DNA of 44,677 nucleotides from Treponema sp. Lineage in GTDB: Bacteria; Spirochaetota; Spirochaetia; Treponematales; Breznakiellaceae. Made by a program: the position numbers and the translations under genes. Positions within the stretch are counted from its first letter, which is position 1; each line of letters opens with the position of its first letter. This document shows, piece after piece, positions 17,118 to 25,980 of the stretch. The DNA lies in assembly GCA_031288495.1 (NCBI GenBank), contig JAITRH010000199.1, positions 1 to 44,677 on the forward strand, read 5' to 3'. The notes beneath the pieces are model-generated. The model ran no database searches. It was not told the DNA's origin and saw nothing but the letters and a program-made list of their open reading frames with translations.

Positions 17118-18260
17118 CTATCCTGCGCCGCGAACCGAATCGATAAACCGGTCGATCAAAAACTCCGTGTCCCGTGGACCGGGACAGCCTTCGGGGTGGA
17201 ACTGCACCGCGGAAAAAGGCCCGTGCGTAGACCGGATACCCTCAATGGTACCGTCGTTGGCATTGACAAACCAGGGTTCCCAGGTTTTGGGAAGGGTATC
17301 CCCCCGCACGGCATACCCGTGGTTTTGGCTGGTGATGTAGCAGCGTTTGGTCCCTACTTCGATGCAGGGCTGATTCTGCCCCCGGTGGCCGTAAGGCAAC
17401 TTGTAGGTGTCTGCTCCTGCGGCCAGGGCCATGATCTGATTCCCCAGGCAGATCCCAAAGATGGGCTTGCCTCGGTCAAAAGCATGGCGGATCGCGGCAA
17501 TCGTTTTACTACAGGCCTTAGGGTCTCCAGGGCCGTTAGAAAGAAACAGGCCGTCATAAGCAATATCCTTAAGATCCTGATCCCAGGGAAGACAAAGCAC
17601 CTCCACCTTCCGGGCAAGCAGGCAGCGCAGGATATTTGCCTTGGCCCCACAGTCGATGAGGGCTATCCGGGGAATCTTTGCTGCCTCGCTGCCTGGGGGC
17701 CTTAAGGTCTTAGGTTCTTTGGGGGACACATCCGCCACCGGGTGGGAGAGGATCCCTGAATCTATAGTAACCTCCCGACTCCCCTCAAGGAGGATCTTCC
17801 CCTGCATGACCCCCTGTTCCCGTAAACGGCAGGCGAGGGAACGGGTATCTATACCGTAGATTCCAGGAACCTGGTGTTTCTCAAGCCATGCAGAAAGAGC
17901 AATCCCCGATGCAAAGTGGCTGGGTTCCTCGCAAACCTCGGCAACCACAAACCCTGCCACCTGAATCCGGTGGGATTCAAAGTGAAGGGGAATACCCTGT
18001 TCGTCCATATAAGGCTCCCCGGTTTTGGGTTTGACCGGAACCCCGTAATTTCCCATCAAAGGATAAGTGGAGACCAGAATCTGCCCCCGGAAACTGGGGT
18101 CTGTCAATGCCTGAGGGTAACCGGTCATACCGGTGGTAAAGACCACCTCCCCTGCCTGGGATCGTTTGCCTCCAAAGGACCAGCCTGTATATTCACCGCC
18201 GTCTTCTAAAACAAGAGTCGCTTGGCGAACCAGCGGGGATGGGGGAATGGTTTTTTTCAT
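17118..18260 (-). CDS. carA: Carbamoyl phosphate synthase small (glutaminase) subunit
   Basis: Hydrolyses glutamine and channels ammonia to CarB. The N-terminal CPSase small-chain domain (ATLVLEDGGEYTGWSFG, EVVFTTGMTGYPQALTDPS) is followed by a class I glutamine amidotransferase domain with nucleophile Cys in GICLGNQIMALA, oxyanion-loop SNGPGDP and catalytic His in QFHPEGCPGP. The 380-residue length is usual. SQNHGYAV and YKLPYGHRGQNQP resemble Bacteroidetes CarA, matching the type of carB. The start follows AGGAAG. First gene of the pair, with its own promoter candidate. Confidence 0.94.
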   Translation of the reverse strand: MKKTIPPSPLVRQATLVLEDGGEYTGWSFGGKRSQAGEVVFTTGMTGYPQALTDPSFRGQILVSTYPLMGNYGVPVKPKTGEPYMDEQGIPLHFESHRIQVAGFVVAEVCEEPSHFASGIALSAWLEKHQVPGIYGIDTRSLACRLREQGVMQGKILLEGSREVTIDSGILSHPVADVSPKEPKTLRPPGSEAAKIPRIALIDCGAKANILRCLLARKVEVLCLPWDQDLKDIAYDGLFLSNGPGDPKACSKTIAAIRHAFDRGKPIFGICLGNQIMALAAGADTYKLPYGHRGQNQPCIEVGTKRCYITSQNHGYAVRGDTLPKTWEPWFVNANDGTIEGIRSTHGPFSAVQFHPEGCPGPRDTEFLIDRFIDSVRGAG

Positions 18261-18298
18261 GATTTTGCTTCCTGAAAGATAGACATAGCGGATACCCT

Positions 18299-18327
18299 AT
18301 AGTAGACTCAAATCCATATTATGACAA
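18299..18327 (-). promoter_or_regulatory. Candidate carA promoter
   Basis: On the minus strand TTGTCA (18322-18327) and TACTAT (18299-18304) are 17 bases apart, about 40 nt before the carA ATG. Confidence 0.5.
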
Positions 18328-18337
18328 GTATAGATCC

Positions 18338-18464
18338 TGCGGCCTCCCTTTAGTACATCAAGAAAGGCTCCTCTGTTTGATGGGGAGTGTTGCGGTTCCT
18401 GCTCCACGGGTCTTGACCTTGTATGGTTACAGAGGCCGCTTCAAAATCCGCTTCGTTTTGAAGC
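18338..18464 (+). promoter_or_regulatory. Inverted repeats in the leader of the first bacteriohemerythrin gene
   Basis: GCGGCCTC near 18339 is repeated in inverted form as GAGGCCGC near 18432, and GCTTCAAAA (18439-18447) pairs with TTTTGAAGC (18456-18464). The second hairpin ends 36 nt before the ATG. The segment TTTTGAAGCAGCC resembles the leader of the receiver gene near 35540. Confidence 0.5.
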
Positions 18465-18500
18465 AGCCCCGCATAGAATAAAATTATCAGGAGGTGTTTT

Positions 18501-18947
18501 ATGGGGGATGATAGGTTTATTGCATGGAAAGATACCTATTCAGTGGGTATATCTAAAATTGATGAGCAGCATCAAGAATTGATTAATCTCACGCAGCTTC
18601 TTTATCAGGCTTGTCTCAATGGGACTGAGACGGGAAGGTTTTATTTTAAGAAGGTCATGCACGATCTGGTGAATTATGTAACCTTTCACTTTTCTGCAGA
18701 AGAAAAGCTTATGGAAAAGATTGGTTTTCCCGGATTGCCGGAACATAAAAAAGAGCATGAGCGTTTTGTTAAAAAAGTGCTGGAGGAGGTTAAAAACTTT
18801 GAGAGCGGCAGGGCAATCGTTCCCAATACCTTTGTGCGGTACCTGCGGGAGTGGATATTAACCCATATCGCCAAGACGGATCAGCAGTATGGAAGCTATG
18901 CCACGAAGGGTAAGCCCAAGAAAGTACTCGAAGATCTGGTAATCTAA
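18501..18947 (+). CDS. Bacteriohemerythrin
   Basis: A single-domain, 148-residue O2-binding di-iron protein. All family ligands are visible: IDEQHQEL (His), FHFSAEE (His and Glu), PEHKKEH (two His) and LTHIAKTD (His and Asp). The opening FIAWKDTYSVGISKID is typical. It is cytoplasmic, with no signal peptide. Likely role is O2 storage, delivery or scavenging in a micro-oxic habitat. A strong AGGAGGT precedes the ATG. It stands alone on the plus strand, divergent from carA. It is close in sequence to the copies at 38511 and 39022. Confidence 0.92.
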   Translation: MGDDRFIAWKDTYSVGISKIDEQHQELINLTQLLYQACLNGTETGRFYFKKVMHDLVNYVTFHFSAEEKLMEKIGFPGLPEHKKEHERFVKKVLEEVKNFESGRAIVPNTFVRYLREWILTHIAKTDQQYGSYATKGKPKKVLEDLVI

Positions 18948-19679
18948 GTTCGATGCCTTACCTGTGAAGCCCTTCCCGAGGGAAAGACCCCAAATAGGCG
19001 CACAGGGAGATGGACCTGGATGCCCTTAGTGATGGCGTATCCTGGTGGAGAAGGGCAAAAGGGGAGGATGTTTTCATGATTAAACCCCGTTGTTTTTTTC
19101 AAGAAAGGGTTTAATCCTGGGAAGGGGTGTGCACTATCTTCTTTATAAAGAGCCCGGAACGGTCGTACAGGCGGCTAGCCGCCTTCTTGCACAGGTGATG
19201 GCTGTGGTCTTGCTTTTCATTGACATTGCGCCTGTTCAGGAGCTATACTTATGACCATAGGCCTTATCAGGAGATAGGGCCTTATTCACTGGGTAGGTAA
19301 TGTATATCCAGGGGAGTAATTTTGCCTTGAAAAAACCAGTAAGGCAGAATTATAAGAATTCGATCCATCGTTAATGATGTTTTGGCTCAGAGTGATGGCT
19401 CGGGTGGGTACCGGTTCCCGGTCGCTTGAGGTGAAAAGCCTGAATCGACCGGGAATTTTGGAAAGGATCTAGAACGCAGGATGGATGCGCTAATCCTGAA
19501 GGAGTCCTGCAAAAATTGCAGCCGGCCATGAACATACCAAGAAGGGAACTTTTTCATGGATTTACAACCCGGTGAGTCCAGGGAAGCCGTCCCTGAGGGA
19601 CACCCTTTTTCTTCTATATATAATATATATAAAGCAGTAAGGTAGCTTTCCTGTGACGATACGGGCGAGGCTCTATCCA
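18948..19679. other. Gene-poor convergent spacer with several hairpins
   Basis: No supported gene. Structures seen: GATTAAACCC (19078-19087) pairing with GGGTTTAATC (19107-19116) around a 12-codon ORF preceded by GGGGAGGATG; the perfect 14-bp palindrome GGCGGCTAGCCGCC (19170-19183) followed by TTCTT, which could end the hemerythrin transcript; and AGGCC/GGCCT near 19260. The 97-residue minus ORF at its right end has no recognisable family or ribosome site. Confidence 0.5.
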
Positions 19680-22211
19680 TTAACCTACATAATCGGCAAG
19701 TCTTCTATAGGTTTGATTCACCACGCGCTTTACCTCCAGATCCGCATGTTCCCCGAGGTCGTCGATGAGGGCCTCCACGCTGGCTAGACTTTCGTTCAGG
19801 CTGGTATGAAAACCCCGGGAACAGGTAACCCAGTAATTGCCTGTACCGTCGGTCAAAAGGCAGATAAACCCCAAATCCTTCTTGTTCACCTTCCATACCG
19901 CGGGACTTACCAGGTCTGGGAGGACCTTGAGCAGGGCCGGAAGGTTCTCCTGGGAATTGAACCGTTCTTTCCGAGGCCACTGCTTTTCCAATACCCCTTC
20001 AAGATCCAGTGAGGCTGCCAGGGAAAGGATGAGTTCCAGTTTCTCTCCTTGCAGCAGGGTATAGGAGCCTCCCAGGGTAATCCTGCCCCGCAGTCCCTTA
20101 TACATAGACAAGGGAGCGGTTCCAAGGTGAGCTTTTACCTTAACCAACCGTTCCCAGGGCAGGGAAACCAGTTTTTTTCCTTTAACGGTCCCAATTTCAA
20201 ACACTTCATCCCCAATCTTGATGGTACGGGTAAAATCCCGGATCCGTTTGGGCGGGGTATCTGAGCTTGGTTCCTTGGCCACAGGCCGGGAAGTCTTTGC
20301 CCCCAGGCGTTCAAATAAGGTATCGCTTATTTTTTCTAGGGCTTTTCGTGAAAGAGGAGAAACCGACATGGCATACATCCGGGTGGTCCGCACGATTTCA
20401 CCGGCTACGATGTATTCGGGATTCATCTTGAACATCACTGAACCGGGGTGAATCAATATCCGATCCGCAGTGAGGCTCCGGTACATGTCCCGGCCTTCCC
20501 GGACACAGACAAACTGGATAAGCCCCCGGGCCACTGCACAGAGGTAGTCTTCGGTCTGGAAATGGGGAGCCCTTGCAAGAATGGGAATCTTAAGCCCACT
20601 GACAATCTCCCCAAGCTGGGCGGTAACATGGATAATTTCCGTCATTGCTCGTTCATCCAGGTAATTTTTTTCGCAAAACTGCACCTTGTTACGGGCATCG
20701 TGATATGCCTGATAGAGTTTGAGATAGGAAACAAAATCCCCTCCGGGATCCCGGAAACGGTGGTGAGCCTTACGGGCATCGGTTTCCTCTCCCGGAGGCA
20801 GGATATAAGGGCTTTGGGTCGAAAGAAAGGCTGCGGCAATGAGGGTCTCTTGGATTACCTGGGGATAGTGCAAGATGGCCTCCACGATGATCCGGGACTG
20901 CCGGGGAGCTAGGGGAAACTCGGTCATAAGTTTTCCTATCCTGGAAAGGGTCCGGTCCTTTTCCAGGGCGTTCAGGAGGTTCAGGGTCTCAATAGCCGCG
21001 ATGAGCCCCTCTCGGTTCGGAGGGGCAATGAAATCAAATTCCTCAAATGCGGTCAAACCCAGGTCAGCCATGCGAAGCACTACTTCAGAGAGGTCGGTAC
21101 GATAAATTTCTTCGGTGGTAAAGAGGAGCCGGTTTTCAAAATCCTTTCGTGTGTAGAGCCGGTAAGCGGTTCCCGGCTGAGTACGGCCTGCCCGGCCCTT
21201 GCGCTGATTTGCCGATGCCTTGGAAACAGGGCCTTCTACCAGACTTGAGGTGAAGGTCCGGGGGTTATAGTAGTTGAGTTTGGATAAACCCGAGTCGATC
21301 ACCGTAGTAATACCGTCGATGGTAACCGAGGTTTCCGCAATATTGGTGGCAATCACCACCTTGGTTTTTCCCTGAGGAGCCCCTTCAAAGACCCGTTCCT
21401 GTTCATCCTTACCGAGCCGGCCATAGAGGGGAATCAGGTGCAGGTATGAAGCCACGGGGCCTGAGACAAGCCGGTTCATGCAGTCCTTGATCATCTTTTC
21501 ACCGGACAAAAAGACCAGGATATCCCCGGATCGCTCTTCACTTATGACTCGTTCGATAATGGCATCGATCTTGTCCAGAATGGCGTCTATGGCGGTTTGT
21601 CCTCCGGGCGGGGATCCCGGCGTTGACAGTACTGCCGGGGGATCGTAGATGAGGGTAACCGGATAGATAACGGCATCGATTTTTACCACCGGGCATTCCC
21701 CAAAATACACGGAAAAAACCTGGGCATTAATGGTCGCTGAAGATACAATAACCTTAAATTCCGTCCGTATTTCCAAGACCCGCTTCAACAAACCCAGGAT
21801 AAAATCGATATTGAGGCTCCGTTCATGGGCCTCGTCCACAATAATGCTGCCGTATTTGGAAAGGTAGGGGTCGAGTTTCATCTCCTGTAAGAGGATACCA
21901 TCGGTCATGATCTTGATCGCCGTGGAGGGATCGGTTTTATCTTCGAAACGCATCTTATACCCCACGATCCCTGGTATGGTGCATCCCAGCTGACGGGCAA
22001 TAAACTCGCTGACTGAAACCGCGGCAATACGCCGGGGCTGGGTTACCCCGATAACGCCGTTTTTTGTATACCCCGCATCATGGAGTATCACCGGTAACTG
22101 GGTAGTTTTCCCTGAACCGGTGGGGCTTTCTACCACCACTACTTGATTGCCTTCAAGCGCTTTCAGTATGAGGTCTTTATGTTCATATACAGGAAGTTGT
22201 AGATAATTCAT
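19680..22211 (-). CDS. DEAH-box ATP-dependent helicase, HrpA/HrpB-like
   Basis: Superfamily 2 helicase of the DEAH/RHA group. Visible motifs: SPTGSGKTTQLP (Walker A), TQPRRIAA (Ia), DEAHER (II), SSATIN (III), ATNIAETSVTIDGI (V) and QRKGRAGRTQPG (VI), then the helicase-associated HA2 region (LSRIGKLMTEFPLAPRQSR). About 843 residues, shorter than E. coli HrpA and near HrpB. The C-terminal ~250 residues do not match the OB-fold tail I would expect and end in a domain of unknown role. Probable RNA remodelling function. The ORF opens at GTG 22235; the ATG at 22211 is preferred, though neither has a good ribosome site. Confidence 0.85.
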   Translation of the reverse strand: MNYLQLPVYEHKDLILKALEGNQVVVVESPTGSGKTTQLPVILHDAGYTKNGVIGVTQPRRIAAVSVSEFIARQLGCTIPGIVGYKMRFEDKTDPSTAIKIMTDGILLQEMKLDPYLSKYGSIIVDEAHERSLNIDFILGLLKRVLEIRTEFKVIVSSATINAQVFSVYFGECPVVKIDAVIYPVTLIYDPPAVLSTPGSPPGGQTAIDAILDKIDAIIERVISEERSGDILVFLSGEKMIKDCMNRLVSGPVASYLHLIPLYGRLGKDEQERVFEGAPQGKTKVVIATNIAETSVTIDGITTVIDSGLSKLNYYNPRTFTSSLVEGPVSKASANQRKGRAGRTQPGTAYRLYTRKDFENRLLFTTEEIYRTDLSEVVLRMADLGLTAFEEFDFIAPPNREGLIAAIETLNLLNALEKDRTLSRIGKLMTEFPLAPRQSRIIVEAILHYPQVIQETLIAAAFLSTQSPYILPPGEETDARKAHHRFRDPGGDFVSYLKLYQAYHDARNKVQFCEKNYLDERAMTEIIHVTAQLGEIVSGLKIPILARAPHFQTEDYLCAVARGLIQFVCVREGRDMYRSLTADRILIHPGSVMFKMNPEYIVAGEIVRTTRMYAMSVSPLSRKALEKISDTLFERLGAKTSRPVAKEPSSDTPPKRIRDFTRTIKIGDEVFEIGTVKGKKLVSLPWERLVKVKAHLGTAPLSMYKGLRGRITLGGSYTLLQGEKLELILSLAASLDLEGVLEKQWPRKERFNSQENLPALLKVLPDLVSPAVWKVNKKDLGFICLLTDGTGNYWVTCSRGFHTSLNESLASVEALIDDLGEHADLEVKRVVNQTYRRLADYVG

Positions 22212-22387
22212 AGATTTATAATAGAGTACATCCACCGGGAACGCATAGTCAGGAATTAGGGGGACTCTGCGCTATTTTAACATCTGTAAAAAACAGGGTT
22301 CGGTCCTTGAGTCCTCATATTCGCCCGTAACCAGCTTGTAGTTGTCCTCTTACTTTATAAAGGAAATAAAGAACACCCTCTCTTAAA

Positions 22388-22457
22388 GCGGCCGACGGGA
22401 GTCGAACCCGCGTCACGAGCTTGGGAAGCTCGGGTAATACCGTTATACAACGGCCGC
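22388..22457 (-). tRNA. tRNA-Gly (anticodon CCC)
   Basis: On the minus strand the acceptor arms GCGGCCG and CGGCCGC pair. The anticodon stem CGAGC/GCTCG encloses TTCCCAA, giving anticodon CCC. The T arm is CGGGTTCGACTCCCG. The 3' CCA is not encoded. Confidence 0.95.
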
Positions 22458-23394
22458 TTCAAATAAGCTTAAGATAATTTCATTATACTCAAGAAGATTT
22501 TTTTGTCAATATACCCATGCATCTTTTAGGGATACATTTAAAAAATTTGGGGAAAGTTTAAAAGGTATACGTAACCCTTCATGAGGTCTACCCTTTGTGG
22601 TACAAAGGGATAAGGATGAGCGTAACTCCTTATACTATCAGGAGTAAGGATATATTTGACTTTGCCGTATTGAACATTCACCTAAACATACCTATTTTGA
22701 AATAACGCCCTACCAGGAGATCCTGAAGCCCCGACTCCATTCCTTTTATTACAGGGGTTATGGGGAGTGGTGGGCTTGCCCAGCCTGTATTTTTCCTTGG
22801 TGTAGGTAGATTAACCAGCGGCGTTACCTCCCCATGCTTAGGGCGGTGTGGCCCCTGGAGAATGGCTTGTTGTGTACCCGGGTTCCTCTGAAAACCCTCA
22901 TAGATGAATCTGCTTCTCTGCTACCGCTCCGGTCTCTCCCTTTTTTGATGATGATCTATGCTGGCATTGCTAAGCAGGCCCTGTCCGAATGACCTCCCTC
23001 TCGGCGGAATCTATGCGATCTTGGTCCTAGCGGAAGATCCTATGGCGGCTTACTTCTTGCACCCTTAGGGGATGTTCAGATCAGAACCTTTTTGCCCAAA
23101 GCCTAAAAGCATATCCCTCCCTTATACAGGAAGGGTATGAGACCTTACACCATACGTCCGCTTAACCTGAGGCTATCTATAGATAAGCTGATTAGGTTGC
23201 CTATTTTACATTACGCAATCATGGTAATTCTTTATATCATAAAGAATTAAAGAATATAAACTATCTCCCCTGAGAAGAATAAGGGCTTAAAATCCCCAAA
23301 GGAATGTATCCACCCTTATCCTTATGATTACACACCCTTGGAAAGAGCGAAAAACCCCTCAATAGTTAGCGGCATGTTCAATGACACCTGCGTT
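22458..23394. other. Long gene-free region with hairpins
   Basis: About 930 bp without a supported ORF. Hairpins: CCCTTTGT/ACAAAGGG (22591-22609) and ACTCCT/AGGAGT (22625-22645). The remainder is mixed-composition sequence with no recognised RNA gene or repeat; it could be decayed coding DNA or an unrecognised non-coding RNA. Confidence 0.5.
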
Positions 23395-23811
23395 CTAAGA
23401 AACCACATCCTTCGATTTGATATATTGGGCAAGCTTGAAATCTTGAATCTTGATGTGGCTCACCAGCCAATCGCCGATACTGGAGTGGACTTCCTTGATC
23501 AATCCCTCCGTAGGACCTGACCATATCAAACGGTGGGTTAAATCCTTAACTCTGGCTTTAAACGTGTCGTGGTACTCTTTGTGATTCGGATAATCAGGGT
23601 AGTTATATTTTTGTTGGATTTTCTCTTCATCAAAAAAATGTTTAATGGTGTAGGTGTTCAGAAAATCCAGATTTTTCGTCAATTCTTCACTTCCCTTTCT
23701 CACCCGGCATGTATCCAAGAGCTTGTTGATTGCCTCAAATAACTGTTTATGCTGCGTATCTATTATCTCATGACCGGTTTCTAAGGTGCTATCCCAGCAA
23801 TATGCCACCAT
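23395..23811 (-). CDS. Bacteriohemerythrin, divergent form
   Basis: A 138-residue hemerythrin-fold protein with a complete ligand set: IDTQHKQL, KHFFDEE, NHKEYH and SHIKIQD. It differs clearly from the three other hemerythrins in the window: it lacks the WKDTYSVG opening and has CWDSTLETGHEIID instead. It resembles the hemerythrin type found alone or at the ends of chemotaxis and GGDEF proteins. Cytoplasmic. AAGGAGAG lies 7 nt before the ATG. It is a single gene transcribed on the minus strand, downstream of the NHL gene by 96 nt, so co-transcription is possible. Confidence 0.9.
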   Translation of the reverse strand: MVAYCWDSTLETGHEIIDTQHKQLFEAINKLLDTCRVRKGSEELTKNLDFLNTYTIKHFFDEEKIQQKYNYPDYPNHKEYHDTFKARVKDLTHRLIWSGPTEGLIKEVHSSIGDWLVSHIKIQDFKLAQYIKSKDVVS

Positions 23812-23907
23812 GAACGTTCTCTCCTTAAGTATAGTACTGATCTTAGTAAACCTCCCTTTGAAATTTCCTCAATTCTCCAGCGATTATACTATCCCCTACA
23901 CCCTTCT

Positions 23908-25980
23908 TTATTCAAGGGGTGGAAAATATCCTATACTATCCCGGCCTGAACGCTCTAACAGGTACACCTCCGCTTCTATGGGTAGATATGCCCTACCGAA
24001 ATCAGTGGGTAACTGGGATCGATACTTGAGAATATACGACCCTGTAGGATGAGAGACGATACTTTCTATGATAGGTCCAATACCTTCAGGCCGATAGAGA
24101 GACACAAGCTGCCCGCCGGTCTGATCACAGAGATACTGAAGCGCTTCATCCCCCGGTTTCCCCCCGACTATAATCCCATGAAAGACAATGCCGTTATTCG
24201 CAAGATAAGCAGCCAACTCCGAAAGGGTATACTGTTCAAAAGCAAGATCCCCCACACTTCCGGCTCCTACAAACACCACGGCCCGCTTCTTTTCACCGGG
24301 AAGCAGATCCGTAGCGGCAAGCCGCAGTCCCAAGTCAAAACGCCACCGCGGGGTGTAGGATGCCCCGTTTCCCCGGGCACTCTGGGACCAATGGGCCTCA
24401 TCGGTCCGTTCCTTCAGGGGCTGTTCACTGGCAGAAATGAGGGAGACCACCTGACCTTTAAGATTCTTGGTAATATCCCGGGCCGCGGCAACTAAATCAT
24501 CTTGAAGCCCTATGGTCTGCTGGGAGCGCTCCATAAGGATAGCTATATCCGCAGTTTCAGAACGATAGGTTGCACCCACAAATTGCTGTTCCGTCACGGT
24601 ATAGCCTTTCTCGCTCAAAAGAAAATTCCGGCCATCAAGCCCCAGAATGGGCCGCCGAAGCCGATCTTGAACTGAAATCTCCAGGGTAATGTGGGGAAAG
24701 GCATCCGCCGCCACCCGGTCTATCTGTACAAAAAGGCCTGCCGCCATATCGGTAAACCGGGTCATCACCGCGACTTCGTTTTCCTGAAAATTGGCGGCTA
24801 ATACATTACCGTTCTGGTCCATGGCAGCTCCCACGATACGCATCCTAGCATTACCGGCGACACCCATTTCCTGGATGACCGCAGAGTCAGGGTTAATAAG
24901 GAGAATTCGATTGGTATCCGCTACCAGGAGCCGGCCATCAGGAAGAAATCGGAGGCTTTCAGGGCCAGCCAAGCCTTCCTGAATGAGCATACCCAGGTAC
25001 GTGCCGTTCCGATCGAATACATAGATCCGTTTTGCTACACTGTCCGCTACATAGACCCTCCCCTTCCGGGCTGCGATACCCGTAGGAGCAAGGAAGCCTG
25101 GAAAACCCGGGCTTTTGGTACCCAGGGAGAGGATAAAAACTCCCTCAGGATCAAACTTAGAAATCCGGCAATTACCATAATCCACCACATACAGGTAGCC
25201 CTCTTCATCTATGGCCAGATTCTGAGGACCTACAAACATTCCATTTCCCCGTCCCTTGGTTCCGATATAGGACTGCCACTCCCCGGTACTGGTGAGCACG
25301 CTCACCCGTCCCCCTCGGTATTCTGAAAGAAAAAGTCTGCCGTCCTTTCCTCTTACCAGGTCATAGGGCCGGTCAAAGCCGTTGAGGGGACCTCGTTGGC
25401 GCTGCCTGACTATACCGTTTACATCAATACGGACAAGTTCATTACTCCCGTAAGCCACCACCCAGGCAGACCCATCTTCCAGGGGTAAAATCGCGGTAGG
25501 CTGTTTAAAAAGGCTTATGGAATCATACCGGCCAGGGTACCGGCCTGCGGCTATATACCGAATGCCATCCTCTAAGATGGGTAAGAGGCTGCGCCGGTTC
25601 CGTACCGTCTCAATACGGCTGCCCAGCAACAGGGCATCCTCTGAGGCAGGACTGTATACCGAGGCAGCTAAACGCCACTGCCCGATAGCCGTTTCTTCCA
25701 GCCCAGACCGGTAATAGGCCCGGCCGAGCCAATCCATGATGAGCGGGTCCCCGGGACGAAAGGACAGGGCTTGTTCAAAAGAGAGAATCGCCTCGTTAAA
25801 GGCAAAACGGTTATACGCCTGGACTCCCAGCCGGAATTCCTCCCGCGCATAGAGGGCATTCAGATCAGCACCGTCAAAACTCTCTTGCGCCTCAAGCCCA
25901 ACAAACGAAATAAACAACACAAAACCAAAACAAAACATTCGCCGCCGGCGGATACTCTGAATGATTTGCAAAGGCTGCAT
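23908..25980 (-). CDS. Exported TPR / NHL-repeat / VWA-like protein
   Basis: A 690-residue protein with an N-terminal signal sequence (RRRRMFCFGFVLFISFVGLEA). Residues about 45-110 form TPR-like helices (NEAILSFEQALSFRPGDPL). Residues about 165-390 are NHL/beta-propeller repeats (PQNLAIDEEGYLYVVDYGNCRISKFD). Residues about 480-640 look like a degenerate von Willebrand A fold (IAILMERSQQT, where DxSxS is expected; AVVFVGAGSVGD). It probably works in the periplasm as a binding scaffold; no catalytic residues are seen. It is coupled to the upstream TPR gene by a TGATG overlap, so the two products likely act together. I believe related proteins occur across treponemes, but function is unassigned. 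Confidence 0.75.
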   Translation of the reverse strand: MQPLQIIQSIRRRRMFCFGFVLFISFVGLEAQESFDGADLNALYAREEFRLGVQAYNRFAFNEAILSFEQALSFRPGDPLIMDWLGRAYYRSGLEETAIGQWRLAASVYSPASEDALLLGSRIETVRNRRSLLPILEDGIRYIAAGRYPGRYDSISLFKQPTAILPLEDGSAWVVAYGSNELVRIDVNGIVRQRQRGPLNGFDRPYDLVRGKDGRLFLSEYRGGRVSVLTSTGEWQSYIGTKGRGNGMFVGPQNLAIDEEGYLYVVDYGNCRISKFDPEGVFILSLGTKSPGFPGFLAPTGIAARKGRVYVADSVAKRIYVFDRNGTYLGMLIQEGLAGPESLRFLPDGRLLVADTNRILLINPDSAVIQEMGVAGNARMRIVGAAMDQNGNVLAANFQENEVAVMTRFTDMAAGLFVQIDRVAADAFPHITLEISVQDRLRRPILGLDGRNFLLSEKGYTVTEQQFVGATYRSETADIAILMERSQQTIGLQDDLVAAARDITKNLKGQVVSLISASEQPLKERTDEAHWSQSARGNGASYTPRWRFDLGLRLAATDLLPGEKKRAVVFVGAGSVGDLAFEQYTLSELAAYLANNGIVFHGIIVGGKPGDEALQYLCDQTGGQLVSLYRPEGIGPIIESIVSHPTGSYILKYRSQLPTDFGRAYLPIEAEVYLLERSGRDSIGYFPPLE

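Noticed and set aside
19387-19680. 97-residue minus-strand ORF after the helicase gene
   Set aside because: No recognisable family, no ribosome site, and composition like non-coding sequence.
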